DNA of 64,000 nucleotides from Neisseria lactamica NS19 (GCA_000193795.2 AEPI01000044.1:23216-87215), one strand, 5' to 3'; shown: positions 17,199 through 25,691, numbered from the stretch's first letter. A program made the numbers and translations. Notes: generated from the sequence alone by a model not told the origin.

Positions 17199-17923
17199 AA
17201 ACCTCCGTTCACCGCAATCACCTGGCGCGTGATGTACGCCGCTTTTTCATCCATCAGGAAACGCACCGCGTGCGCCACTTCTTCCGGCAGCCCCATACGC
17301 GCGGCGGGGACAGCCTTTAAGATTTCTTCGACGGGTACATTTTCATCGATAATATCGGTATCGATGAGACCCGGCGCGACACAGTTGACGGTGATTTTGC
17401 GTTTCGCCAGTTCGACCGCCAAGGCCTTTGCCGCGCCGATAATGCCCGCTTTTGACGCGCTGTAATTGACCTGCCCGCGGTTGCCGGTCAAACCGGATAC
17501 CGATGCCATACACACAATCCGTCCGGCTTTGCGGCGGCGTATCATCGGCATAACCAGCGGATGCAATACATTGTAAAAACCGTCCAAATTAGTCCGCAGC
17601 ACCACATCCCAATCGTTGTCTGAAAACGCGGGGAAGGCGTTGTCGCGCGTCAGTCCGGCGTTCAACACCACGCCGTAATACGCGCCGTTCGCTTCGATGT
17701 CGGCGGTCAGAATCTCGCGGCAGGCTGCGCGGTCGGACACGTCAAACTGCAACACGCGCGCATTTCTGCCCAAAGCGCGGATTTCTTCCGCCACGGCTTC
17801 GGCTTCGTCGCGGCGGCTGCGGCAGTGGACGGCGATATCAAAGCCGTCTTCCGCCAAACCGAGTGCAGCGGCTTTGCCTATGCCCCTGTTGGAGCCGGTA
17901 ATCAGGACGGTTTCGGTCATCAT
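17192..17923 (-). CDS. apeQ: 3-ketoacyl-ACP reductase, SDR family (ApeQ-like)
   Basis: FabG-type short-chain dehydrogenase, 243 residues: cofactor loop TGSNRGIG (~9-16), LNAGLTRDN, catalytic SASVSGLTGNRGQVNYSASK with Ser, Tyr and Lys in order, and VAPGLIDTDI. It reduces the keto group after each condensation with NADPH. ATG codons stand at 17923 and 17920; the GGAGA site spacing favours the second by a little. Lies between dehydratase and ketosynthase genes in one tight unit. Confidence 0.9.
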   Translation of the reverse strand: MMTETVLITGSNRGIGKAAALGLAEDGFDIAVHCRSRRDEAEAVAEEIRALGRNARVLQFDVSDRAACREILTADIEANGAYYGVVLNAGLTRDNAFPAFSDNDWDVVLRTNLDGFYNVLHPLVMPMIRRRKAGRIVCMASVSGLTGNRGQVNYSASKAGIIGAAKALAVELAKRKITVNCVAPGLIDTDIIDENVPVEEILKAVPAARMGLPEEVAHAVRFLMDEKAAYITRQVIAVNGGLC

Positions 17924-17957
17924 TGTTCTCCGTATGTGTGTGCCTGTTCAGACGGCA

Positions 17958-18482
17958 TTAAGTTGTTTTGACAGGGTGTTCGGGGCTGTACACGTTGAGT
18001 GAGGCGCGTGCCAAAATGCCGTCTGAAGGGAGTGTTCCGGACGAAGTTTCCGGCGCGTCTGTCCAACGCAGTTCGCAGTCGAACACGCCCATTCCCCCGG
18101 CATCTTGAATAGACATATGCGCCGTTGCCAGCAGATGTGTGCCGACAGGGACGGATTGGGCGAAGATTTCAAGTTTGCGCGTGCCGAGCAGGAAGCCGAG
18201 CCGAACCGGTTGCGCGTTTTTTCGGGCTTGGATACCGGCATACGCGCCGACAGCCTGTGCCATCAGTTCGATAAATGCCGTGTAGGGCAGTATGCCGCCG
18301 GCCAGCAGGATGTGGTCGGGTTTTATCTGCGCCCCTGCTTCGACAAAATCATCGCCGTATCGGGTAATACGGTCTATCAGAACCATACGCCCGCTGTGCG
18401 GCAGCAGGGAGGCGGTGTCGGTAATCGGGCATTCTGGCAGTGTGTCCATATATTGCGGCGGCAGGCTGGCAAATACGGGCAT
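17958..18482 (-). CDS. apeP: 3-hydroxyacyl-ACP dehydratase (ApeP-like)
   Basis: 174-residue hotdog protein with the ApeP-type opening LLPHSGRMVLIDRI and a helix PYTAFIELMAQAVGAYAG. ApeP lacks the usual FabZ glycine-histidine loop and works as a heterodimer with ApeI, whose equivalent here is the dehydratase domain fused to the ligase. No good ribosome site precedes ATG 18482; an in-frame ATG at 18449 (MDTLPECP) is an alternative. First gene of the reverse unit; divergent from the chain-length-factor operon. In-frame uptake sequence near its end (LPSDGI). Confidence 0.85.
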   Translation of the reverse strand: MPVFASLPPQYMDTLPECPITDTASLLPHSGRMVLIDRITRYGDDFVEAGAQIKPDHILLAGGILPYTAFIELMAQAVGAYAGIQARKNAQPVRLGFLLGTRKLEIFAQSVPVGTHLLATAHMSIQDAGGMGVFDCELRWTDAPETSSGTLPSDGILARASLNVYSPEHPVKTT

Positions 18483-18577
18483 TATAATGATAAATGTAAA
18501 TTCAGGCTAATTCTGGCGGTTTGCCGAGGGGCGGCGTTGTCGGAGAAAGGGGGTGGAGATGCGTTTGAATTTCGGCA

Positions 18578-18606
18578 TTGTCAGGGGGATAGGCTTTGGT
18601 TAGAAT
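18578..18606 (+). promoter_or_regulatory. predicted sigma-70 promoter for apeC-apeG
   Basis: TTGTCA at 18578-18583, 17-base spacer, TAGAAT at 18601-18606, 30 bases before the ATG. It lies in the ~150-base divergent region shared with apeP. Confidence 0.5.
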
Positions 18607-18636
18607 GCGGCACAGTGTAAATTTTTGAAAGAAACT

Positions 18637-19392
18637 ATGCCGCCGATTATTTGCCGGTTCCACTTCGACATCGCCGACTGGCGGGTTTCGGGCAGCAAAA
18701 TGCGCGATATGGCGCAGTGGGCAAAATGGGCGGAATGTCCGGATTTTGCCGACGGTTTGCCCGATGTCAGGCCGGAATTGCCGTTCCTGCCCGCTATGCA
18801 GCGCCGCCGTTTGAGTAAGGCGGCGCGTTTGGTATGCGACGCGGCTTGGGACATTGCCTCCGCCTATCCCGGCAGTCCGGTAGTTTATGCCTCGCACGAC
18901 GGGGAAATGGCGCGCAGTTTCGATTTGTGGTTGGAACTGTTGAAATCGCATACCGTGTCGCCGACTTCGTTCGGTTTGTCGGTGCACAATGCAACGGCGG
19001 GGCAATGGTCGATATTGCGTCAGGATATGAGCGAGCAGACGGCATTGGCCGTGTGTGCCGACGGTGTGGAAACGGCATTGGCGGAAGCGGCATCACTGTT
19101 GGAAGAGGGATGCGGGTCGGTTTTGGTTTTGGTGGCGGACGATCCGCTGCCGGAAGGATATGCCGTATCGGCAACGCGCGCACCGTTTGCTTATGCTTTG
19201 GCGATGGTTCTGACCAAAGGGACGCGTTACAGCCTGACTTTGTCTGCTTCGGACGATATGCCGTCTGAAGCCGGTATGCTGCCCGAGGCATATTGGAGCG
19301 GTTTGGAATGGGTGCGCTTTCTGCTGAACGGCAGTCGGGAATGCCGCCGGGTATATCGCAATCGTGAATGGCTGTGGCAGCGGAATGGATAA
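18637..19392 (+). CDS. apeC: beta-ketoacyl synthase-like chain-length-factor protein (ApeC-like)
   Basis: 251-residue truncated thiolase-fold protein of the Ketoacyl-synt_2 type. It has the family's SPTSFGLSVHNATAGQWSI but no TACSS-like nucleophile cysteine and no second catalytic half. In described APE systems ApeC acts as chain-length-factor partner of the ketosynthase ApeO. ATG at 18637 follows a GAAAG ribosome site; a TTG at 18625 would add four residues. It is first in a five-gene forward unit and overlaps the acyltransferase gene by eight bases. Contains one in-frame uptake sequence (DDMPSEAG). Confidence 0.85.
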   Translation: MPPIICRFHFDIADWRVSGSKMRDMAQWAKWAECPDFADGLPDVRPELPFLPAMQRRRLSKAARLVCDAAWDIASAYPGSPVVYASHDGEMARSFDLWLELLKSHTVSPTSFGLSVHNATAGQWSILRQDMSEQTALAVCADGVETALAEAASLLEEGCGSVLVLVADDPLPEGYAVSATRAPFAYALAMVLTKGTRYSLTLSASDDMPSEAGMLPEAYWSGLEWVRFLLNGSRECRRVYRNREWLWQRNG

Positions 19393-20143
19393 ATTGGATC
19401 ATTGCCGCCGTTTTGCGGCGACTTGGTTAGGATTTGTGATTTTCGGTGTCGGCGGCATTATGATGAAATTGGTTTTGCTGCCTTACACTTTGAACGGCAC
19501 TTCAAGGTCTGTCGCCCGCCAATTGGCGGCGCGCCGGATTATCGGAACATCTTGGCGTTTGTTTGTCGCTTATCTGAAATGGTCGGGCGTGTTGGAGGTA
19601 TCGTTCAAGGGTGTTGAAAAACTCAACCGCCCGGGACAGTTGATTTTGGCAAACCATCCGTCTTTGCTGGATGTGGTGCTGCTTGTCGGCCATGTGCCCG
19701 AAATGAACTGCATCGTGAAAAAAGATTTGCGGCACAATCCAGCAATGAGCAGCCAGATTAAAGGTGCGGGCTATATTCCGAACGAAGAGTCGGAAGCAAT
19801 GCTGGAAACGGTAAAGGCGGTTTTTGACAGCGGGCAGAGCCTGCTGGTGTTCCCCGAAGGAACGAGGACGGGGTGGGACGGACGGGTAAAAATGCACCGA
19901 GGCGCGGTTTCTTTGGGGCTGCGCTATGCCGAAGTGATTACGCCCGTATGTATCAAAATGAATCCGCCCAATTTTAAAAAGGGGCAGCCGTGGTACCGCA
20001 TCCCCCCGAAAAGGATACGGTATGAAATTACCGTCGGAGACGACATCCTCCCCCAAGACTGGCTCGCCGAGAAACCGTTGCCGATTGCGGCGCGGCGGCT
20101 GAATGAATATCTGCAGGACTATTTTACAAGGAAAACCATATGA
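19385..20143 (+). CDS. apeD: lysophospholipid-type acyltransferase (ApeD-like)
   Basis: 252-residue PlsC-family enzyme: catalytic HX4D in LANHPSLLDVV, glycine-rich substrate motif FPEGTRTGWDG and PVCIK. One N-terminal membrane segment (WLGFVIFGVGGIMMKLVLLPY). Expected to build the acyl-lipid part to which the polyene is esterified, at the inner-membrane surface. ATG at 19385 overlaps the end of apeC by eight bases; its stop overlaps the first carrier-protein ATG by four bases, so the genes are translationally coupled. Confidence 0.88.
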   Translation: MDKLDHCRRFAATWLGFVIFGVGGIMMKLVLLPYTLNGTSRSVARQLAARRIIGTSWRLFVAYLKWSGVLEVSFKGVEKLNRPGQLILANHPSLLDVVLLVGHVPEMNCIVKKDLRHNPAMSSQIKGAGYIPNEESEAMLETVKAVFDSGQSLLVFPEGTRTGWDGRVKMHRGAVSLGLRYAEVITPVCIKMNPPNFKKGQPWYRIPPKRIRYEITVGDDILPQDWLAEKPLPIAARRLNEYLQDYFTRKTI

Positions 20144-20400
20144 ACGACTTGGAAAACCAAATCAAGCAACTGATTATCGACAGTTTGGCTTTGGAGGATA
20201 TAACCGCCGCCGACATCGGCAGCGAAGACGCGCTGTTCGGCGACGAAGGGCTGGGACTGGATTCCGTCGATGCGCTGGAATTGGGCTTGGCGGTGCAAAA
20301 ACATTTCGGTTTCCGATTGGACGGCGAGCAGGAGAACTTGCGCGAACATTTTGCCAATGTCAAAACACTCGCCGCCTTTGTCAAAAGCCGCCAAGCATAA
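20140..20400 (+). CDS. apeE: acyl carrier protein 1 (ApeE-like)
   Basis: 86-residue acidic carrier protein. The phosphopantetheine serine lies in LGLDSVDALELG, residue ~47. Together with the second carrier it holds the growing polyene; this one has the longer loop GDEGLGLDSVD common in APE carriers. Its ATG overlaps the acyltransferase stop (ATGA). Separate from the housekeeping fatty-acid acpP, which is elsewhere in the genome. Confidence 0.9.
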   Translation: MNDLENQIKQLIIDSLALEDITAADIGSEDALFGDEGLGLDSVDALELGLAVQKHFGFRLDGEQENLREHFANVKTLAAFVKSRQA

Positions 20401-20411
20401 GGATGAAACAT

Positions 20412-20657
20412 ATGACCGAACAAGAAATCTACCGGTTGTTGAGCGATACCCTGACCGAGTTGTTTGAAATCGAACCGGAACGGATTACGCCCGATACCAA
20501 TCTTTACGAAGATTTGGAAATCGACAGCATCGATGCCATCGACCTGATTGACCGCATCAAGCGCGAAACCGGCCGCAAGCTGCAGGCCGAAGATTTCCGC
20601 AATGTCCGCACCGTCAACGACGTGGTACAGGCGGTATTGAAGATTCAGGCCGGCTGA
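20412..20657 (+). CDS. apeF: acyl carrier protein 2 (ApeF-like)
   Basis: 81-residue carrier protein with the serine in LEIDSIDAIDLIDRIKRE (residue ~39). ATG at 20412 is preferred: AAGGA lies nine bases upstream, whereas the in-frame ATG at 20403 would abut that site. Paired carrier proteins are a hallmark of APE loci. A 75-base gap with an inverted uptake pair follows before the membrane protein gene. Confidence 0.9.
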   Translation: MTEQEIYRLLSDTLTELFEIEPERITPDTNLYEDLEIDSIDAIDLIDRIKRETGRKLQAEDFRNVRTVNDVVQAVLKIQAG

Positions 20658-20675
20658 CCGGGTATTTCTGATGAT

Positions 20676-20714
20676 TTTTCAGACGGCATATTTTGATCGG
20701 ATGCCGTCTGAAAA
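20676..20714 (+). terminator. inverted DNA uptake sequence between apeF and apeG
   Basis: Two uptake sequences in inverted orientation, 11 bases apart, form a strong stem inside the operon. There is no long T-run after it, so partial termination rather than a full stop is likely. Confidence 0.5.
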
Positions 20715-20732
20715 CATTTGTGCGGATTCAAA

Positions 20733-21278
20733 ATGAAACCCGGTTTTTTCGGACATATTTTTCTGACCGTATCCAGCATCGCCTATCCGGCTTTGTGGTA
20801 TTACGGCAGGGAGGCGGGTTGGTTTGTCTGGCTGGCGGCGGCGATGTGCGGGTTGTGGCTGCTGCGCGCCCTGACTGCCAAATTGCCCCAACAGCGTTAT
20901 ACGGCTTTGTTTATTACACTGTTTTTTGCCGCAGTATTGGTGTTCGGGCGGCGCGATTCAATGTATTGGTATCCCGTCCTCGTTAATCTGATGATGTTGG
21001 CGGTGTTCGGCGGAAGCCTGTTTGCCGGGCAGACGGTGATTGAAAAACTTGCGCGGCTGCAACAGCCCGACCTGCCTGAAAAAGCCGTGCGCTATACCCG
21101 CCGGGTAACGCAGGTTTGGTGCGTGTTTTTTATAATCAACGGGACGCTTGCCGCTTTGTTGGCACGGTTGGGGCGATATGACTGGTGGGCGGTTTATACC
21201 GGCGTGATTGCCTATGTATTGATGGGGATGCTGTTTGCCGGCGAATGGCTTTACCGCAAACTCGTTTTGAAAGTCTGA
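20733..21278 (+). CDS. apeG: COG4648 integral membrane protein (ApeG-like)
   Basis: 181 residues with about five to six membrane helices (FFGHIFLTVSSIAYPALWYY, WFVWLAAAMCGLWLLR, ALFITLFFAAVLVFG, YPVLVNLMMLAVFGGSLF, VTQVWCVFFIINGTLAALLA, AVYTGVIAYVLMGMLFAGEW). Members of this family are found next to APE carrier proteins and ligase genes; the molecular role is unknown. ATG 20733 starts MKPGFFGH; an upstream in-frame ATG at 20718 adds five residues. Confidence 0.82.
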   Translation: MKPGFFGHIFLTVSSIAYPALWYYGREAGWFVWLAAAMCGLWLLRALTAKLPQQRYTALFITLFFAAVLVFGRRDSMYWYPVLVNLMMLAVFGGSLFAGQTVIEKLARLQQPDLPEKAVRYTRRVTQVWCVFFIINGTLAALLARLGRYDWWAVYTGVIAYVLMGMLFAGEWLYRKLVLKV

Positions 21279-21284
21279 AACCTT

Positions 21285-21800
21285 ATGCACACTTGCGCTT
21301 CCTGCGGCGAAAACCACGAAGAAATGCCCGCAATCGGCTTTACCGCCCCCGACCCCTATAAGCAACTCAGTGAAGAAGAACGCATTGCTTATCAAGCGGA
21401 ATGCGATTCTGATTTCTGCATCATCCGTTATCCCGACCAAACCGACCGCTTTATCCGCGCGGTGCTGCTTATTCCGATTATCGGTCATGAGGAAACGCTG
21501 GAATACGGCGTATGGGTATCCGTCAGCGAAAAGAGTTTTAACGACTATCAAAGCCGCTTTCACGACAATCCGGAAAACGTCGTTTATTTCGGCATGATCT
21601 GCAACCGGCTGCCCCCTTACGAAACCGACACCTTCGGTCTGCACTGCAATGTCGTTACCCGGTCTAATAACCAACGCCCCCTGCTGCAACTTCATCAAAG
21701 CGGCGGACATCCGCTGGTACGCGACTTTTATCACGGCATAGGATATGCCGAAGCACAGGCAAGGATAGGGGCGGTATCCGAATCGGATTGTTCAGGATAA
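21285..21800 (+). CDS. DUF2199 family protein
   Basis: 171-residue cytosolic protein. The N-terminal CASCGENHEEMPAIGFTAPDPY (two close cysteines, a histidine, then the conserved aromatic/proline run) and WVSVSEKSF identify the DUF2199 family, whose function is not known. It begins six bases after apeG and ends 13 bases before ubiD, so read-through from the APE unit is possible, though the family is not otherwise linked to APE synthesis. Confidence 0.75.
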   Translation: MHTCASCGENHEEMPAIGFTAPDPYKQLSEEERIAYQAECDSDFCIIRYPDQTDRFIRAVLLIPIIGHEETLEYGVWVSVSEKSFNDYQSRFHDNPENVVYFGMICNRLPPYETDTFGLHCNVVTRSNNQRPLLQLHQSGGHPLVRDFYHGIGYAEAQARIGAVSESDCSG

Positions 21801-21813
21801 AAGGACATAAAGG

Positions 21814-23298
21814 ATGAATATGAAATACAAAGACCTGCGCGACTTCATCGCCATGCTCGAGCAGCAGGGCAAACTCAAGCGCATCGCGCATCCCGTTTCC
21901 CCACATTTGGAAATGACCGAAATCGCCGACCGCGTGCTGCGTGCCGAAGGGCCGGCGTTGCTGTTTGAAAACCCGATCAAGCCCGACGGTACGCGTTACG
22001 GTTATCCCGTGTTGGCAAACCTGTTCGGCACGCCCGAACGCGTGGCGATGGGTATGGGCGCGGACAGCGTGTCCAAACTGCGCGAAATCGGGCAGACGCT
22101 GGCGTATCTGAAAGAACCCGAACCGCCCAAAGGCATCAAAGACGCGTTTTCCAAACTGCCGCTGTTGAAAGACATTTGGAGCATGACACCGAACGTGGTG
22201 AAAAACGCGCCGTGTCAGGAAATCGTATGGGAAGGCGAGGATGTTGATTTGTATAAACTTCCGATTCAACATTGCTGGCCGGAAGACGTTGCGCCGCTGT
22301 TAACGTGGGGCTTGACCGTCACGCGCGGGCCGTATAAAAAACGCCAAAATTTAGGCATTTACCGCCAGCAGTTGATTGCGAAAAACAAACTGATTATGCG
22401 CTGGCTGTCGCATCGCGGCGGCGCGTTGGATTATCAGGAATTCCGCAAACTTAATCCCGATACGCCGTATCCCGTCGCCGTCATACTCGGCTGCGACCCT
22501 GCCACCATTTTGGGCGCGGTAACGCCTGTTCCCGATACCTTGAGCGAATACCAGTTTGCCGGACTGCTGCGCGGTTCGCGGACGGAGCTGGTGAAATGTA
22601 TCGGCAACGATTTGCAAGTGCCTGCACGCGCCGAAATCGTATTGGAAGGCGTGATTCATCTGAACGAAACCGCGTTGGAAGGCCCATACGGCGACCACAC
22701 GGGCTATTACAACGAGCAGGATTATTTCCCTGTGTTCACGGTCGAACGCATCACCATGCGCGAAAACCCGATTTACCATTCGACCTACACGGGCAAACCG
22801 CCCGATGAGCCCGCCGTTTTAGGCGTGGCGTTGAACGAAGTGTTCGTACCGCTTTTGCAAAAGCAGTTCCCCGAAATCACCGATTTCTACCTGCCGCCCG
22901 AAGGCTGCTCCTACCGCATGGCGGTGGTGAGCATGAAAAAACAGTACGCCGGACATGCTAAGCGCGTGATGATGGGCTGCTGGTCGTTCCTGCGCCAGTT
23001 TATGTATACCAAATTCATCATCGTGGTCGATGACGATGTGAACGTGCGCGACTGGAAAGAAGTCATTTGGGCGGTAACCACGCGCATGGACCCCGTGCGC
23101 GACACCGTTTTGATGGAAAACACGCCCATCGACTATCTCGACTTCGCCAGCCCGGTCAGCGGACTCGGCGGCAAAATGGGTTTGGATGCGACCAACAAAT
23201 GGCTGGGCGAAACCGACCGCGAATGGGGACGGGTCATCCAAAAAGACCCTGCGGTTACGGCTAAGATTGATGGGATTTGGGGGGAATTGGGTTTGTAG
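21814..23298 (+). CDS. ubiD: 4-hydroxy-3-polyprenylbenzoate decarboxylase UbiD
   Basis: Prenyl-FMN-dependent decarboxylase of ubiquinone synthesis; needs the flavin prenyltransferase UbiX, not encoded here. 494 residues, or 492 if ATG 21820 is used, which matches the E. coli-like start MKYKDLRDF and has AAGG at six bases. Conserved blocks seen: LEQQGKLKRI, WLSHRGGALDYQE, PVAVILGCDPA, ARAEIVLEGVI, GPYGDHTGYY, and the C-terminal ASPVSGLGGKMGLDAT. Ends at an inverted uptake-sequence terminator shared with the convergent AsmA-like gene. Confidence 0.96.
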   Translation: MNMKYKDLRDFIAMLEQQGKLKRIAHPVSPHLEMTEIADRVLRAEGPALLFENPIKPDGTRYGYPVLANLFGTPERVAMGMGADSVSKLREIGQTLAYLKEPEPPKGIKDAFSKLPLLKDIWSMTPNVVKNAPCQEIVWEGEDVDLYKLPIQHCWPEDVAPLLTWGLTVTRGPYKKRQNLGIYRQQLIAKNKLIMRWLSHRGGALDYQEFRKLNPDTPYPVAVILGCDPATILGAVTPVPDTLSEYQFAGLLRGSRTELVKCIGNDLQVPARAEIVLEGVIHLNETALEGPYGDHTGYYNEQDYFPVFTVERITMRENPIYHSTYTGKPPDEPAVLGVALNEVFVPLLQKQFPEITDFYLPPEGCSYRMAVVSMKKQYAGHAKRVMMGCWSFLRQFMYTKFIIVVDDDVNVRDWKEVIWAVTTRMDPVRDTVLMENTPIDYLDFASPVSGLGGKMGLDATNKWLGETDREWGRVIQKDPAVTAKIDGIWGELGL

Positions 23299-23309
23299 GT
23301 TTTACGGCA

Positions 23310-23348
23310 ATGCCGTCTGAAGCGCGGGGCGTTTCAGACGGCATTTTT
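23310..23348. terminator. bidirectional inverted uptake-sequence terminator
   Basis: Twelve-base uptake sequence, GC-rich loop, its reverse complement and a T5 run on the forward strand. Sits between the convergent ubiD and asmA-like genes. Confidence 0.75.
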
Positions 23349-23361
23349 GTACGCAGGGTAT

Positions 23362-25464
23362 TTACGGTTCTTTAGGTTTGAGCCACTGCCATTGTTCCAG
23401 CAGGGTGTCTTCGAGGATTTTCTGTTTCTCTTTGCGCGAATTGATGCCGCCGGTCAGCCTGCCGTAATCGACGGTAATGGACGGTTTGTCCACCGTACCG
23501 GTGATTTTCAGGGGAATCGGTTTGTTTTTCGGACGGACGGCGTTGCGGATAAGGATGTCTTCAGACAATTCCTGCGTATCCAGATTGGTATAGCCGTTGC
23601 CGGTAACGTAGAGGCTGTCGGAGAAGAGTTCGGTATCGATGTGGCGGCTGATGCCGTCTGAAATTTCACTGTTGAGCGTGAGGCGGTGGAAGGGCGTGCT
23701 GCCCGAGATTTTTCCGGAAAGGCCGTTTTTTAAAATACTGTCCATATCGATGCCGTGCCACGCGCCGTTGGAAATATTCAGCGACAGGCTGCCCTGAAGC
23801 GAGCGGATAAGCTCTTTTCGGGTTTCGCCGCCCGCGGTCAGGTCGATGGCCGCATCGCCGTTGCCGCTGAAGCTGTGGAAGCCGAACAGGTCTTGCAGCA
23901 GCGGTTGGATTTGGATGTTGCTTGCATTCTGCTGCAGGCGGTAAGTGGCGGGACGGGTGTTGGCGATGCTGATGCCGCCTTCGGTATGCCCGCCGTAAAG
24001 CCCCGCTTTGAAACGGCTGAGCGCGATATGGTCTTTGTCGGCGTGGAGGTAGGTTTCCATATCGTCCAGTTGCAGGCCGGGAAGTTGGACCTTGCCGATT
24101 TTCAGGTGCGCCTCGATGTTGCCGGACAGCCTGCCGAGGATGTCGGGGAATATTTTGCCGTTTTGTTGCCGAAAGTCGTCAAGATAGGGGGCAAGGTTCA
24201 ATTTTTGCAGCGCGGCGGCAGCTTCCAGGCGCGGTGTGCCTTCCTGTGTGTATTTGAATTTTGCGGCAACGGTTTGGCGGTCGAACGAGCCCTTGAGTTC
24301 GGCTTGCCACTGATGAAGGTTTTTTATGGACAGCGAACCGTCGAGCCGGCTGATGAAACGGGGTTGCGGCAGGCGGTTGACGGTATCCTGAAGGGTCGAT
24401 ATATGCAGGCGCAGGGCTTCCAGCCCGTTGTCCCGGCTCCAAACCAACGGCGAGCCGAGGGAAAAATTGGTTTGAAGGCGGGGTGTTTTGACGTTGCCGG
24501 AGATTTCGGCGTTGCCGATGTTGCCGATACCGGGGTGAAGGTCGGCCTTATCGAGTTTGAACGATCCGCCCCATTGGGAATTTTCGCCGGCGGCGGTAAA
24601 TGTGCCGTTGGCGGTTTCCATTTTGATGCCGTTATTCCTGAGTGCCAGCGTAGGGATTCGGGCGGTCAGGTGGAGGTTGCGGAAGGCGGTGTCTGCACGC
24701 AGGGCGAGGTCGGCGGCATCCGCACCGCCGGCATTGAAGCGGATCGTGGGGCTGCCGGTGGTGGAAACGGCAATGCGGTGTCCGTTTAGGGCGGTTTCGG
24801 CTTCAAAATGGAACGGCGAGATTTCGGGCGGACTGATGCCGTCTGAAAGGAACAGCCCCCTGCTTTTCCAGGGGACGGACAGTTTTCCCCAAACCAGTAT
24901 GCCCGAACTTTCAAACTGCTGCCCCGCCGAATCGGGGGATTTCAGGTTGAGGCTGACTTCCTTCAGGGTAAGCCGCTCTTGCGGCAAGCCGAGGCGGACG
25001 GTGCTGTTTTCGACGATGATGCGGTTGACCGAGGCTTGGCGTTTTTGGCTGTCGATCAGGTCTTGGATGTTCCAAACGCCTTTCCCGTCGCGCGTCAGGG
25101 CAAGTTCCGCACCTGAAACCACCCATTTTTCAATCTGTATCCGATCCGACCACAGATTTTTCCAGCTCAAACCGATTTTGGTTTCCTTGACGGAAACGGC
25201 GGTCCGGCCGCTGCCGGGTTCGGTAATGGTCAGGTTTTTCAGGATGACGGTCGGCCGTGGCAGAAGCCTGCGCCGTATATCCGCATCAAACGAGATTTTC
25301 CGGTGCGTATGGGCAATGCTTTGTTGGAGGCGGCTGCGGATGTTTTCGGGCGTGAAGGTGCGATAGACGGAAGCGTGCAGTCCGATTGCCGCCAAAAGCA
25401 GTATCGTCAGCACGGCTGCCGCATATTTCAGACGGTATTTGTGGAAAACCGATAATAAATCCAT
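23362..25464 (-). CDS. AsmA family protein
   Basis: 700-residue envelope protein: one N-terminal membrane anchor (YAAAVLTILLLAAIGLHASV) followed by a long beta-rich periplasmic body and the AsmA C-terminal segment (GGETRKELIRSLQGSLSLNISNGAWHGIDMDSIL). AsmA-like proteins are related to bridge-type phospholipid carriers (TamB, YhdP) and are thought to move lipids between the two membranes. Three in-frame uptake sequences break the frame without disrupting it (LSDGI motifs). Transcribed alone, away from folP. Confidence 0.85.
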   Translation of the reverse strand: MDLLSVFHKYRLKYAAAVLTILLLAAIGLHASVYRTFTPENIRSRLQQSIAHTHRKISFDADIRRRLLPRPTVILKNLTITEPGSGRTAVSVKETKIGLSWKNLWSDRIQIEKWVVSGAELALTRDGKGVWNIQDLIDSQKRQASVNRIIVENSTVRLGLPQERLTLKEVSLNLKSPDSAGQQFESSGILVWGKLSVPWKSRGLFLSDGISPPEISPFHFEAETALNGHRIAVSTTGSPTIRFNAGGADAADLALRADTAFRNLHLTARIPTLALRNNGIKMETANGTFTAAGENSQWGGSFKLDKADLHPGIGNIGNAEISGNVKTPRLQTNFSLGSPLVWSRDNGLEALRLHISTLQDTVNRLPQPRFISRLDGSLSIKNLHQWQAELKGSFDRQTVAAKFKYTQEGTPRLEAAAALQKLNLAPYLDDFRQQNGKIFPDILGRLSGNIEAHLKIGKVQLPGLQLDDMETYLHADKDHIALSRFKAGLYGGHTEGGISIANTRPATYRLQQNASNIQIQPLLQDLFGFHSFSGNGDAAIDLTAGGETRKELIRSLQGSLSLNISNGAWHGIDMDSILKNGLSGKISGSTPFHRLTLNSEISDGISRHIDTELFSDSLYVTGNGYTNLDTQELSEDILIRNAVRPKNKPIPLKITGTVDKPSITVDYGRLTGGINSRKEKQKILEDTLLEQWQWLKPKEP

Positions 25465-25691
25465 AGCCCGAACAATCTGTAAAACACGCCGCAGTATAAC
25501 ACGGCTTGCGGCAATCCTATTTTATGCGGACGGATTATCTCGTATAAAGGGGCGTTGCCGCGTTTGCAGGGACATATTTCATACGGCGGCGGATTGGGCG
25601 GGAGGCTTTTTTGAAATGCCGATGCCGTCTGAAACGGACAAGTTTTGTTCGGACGGCATATAATTTGTTTTTTTATTCCGGAGGCACGGAT

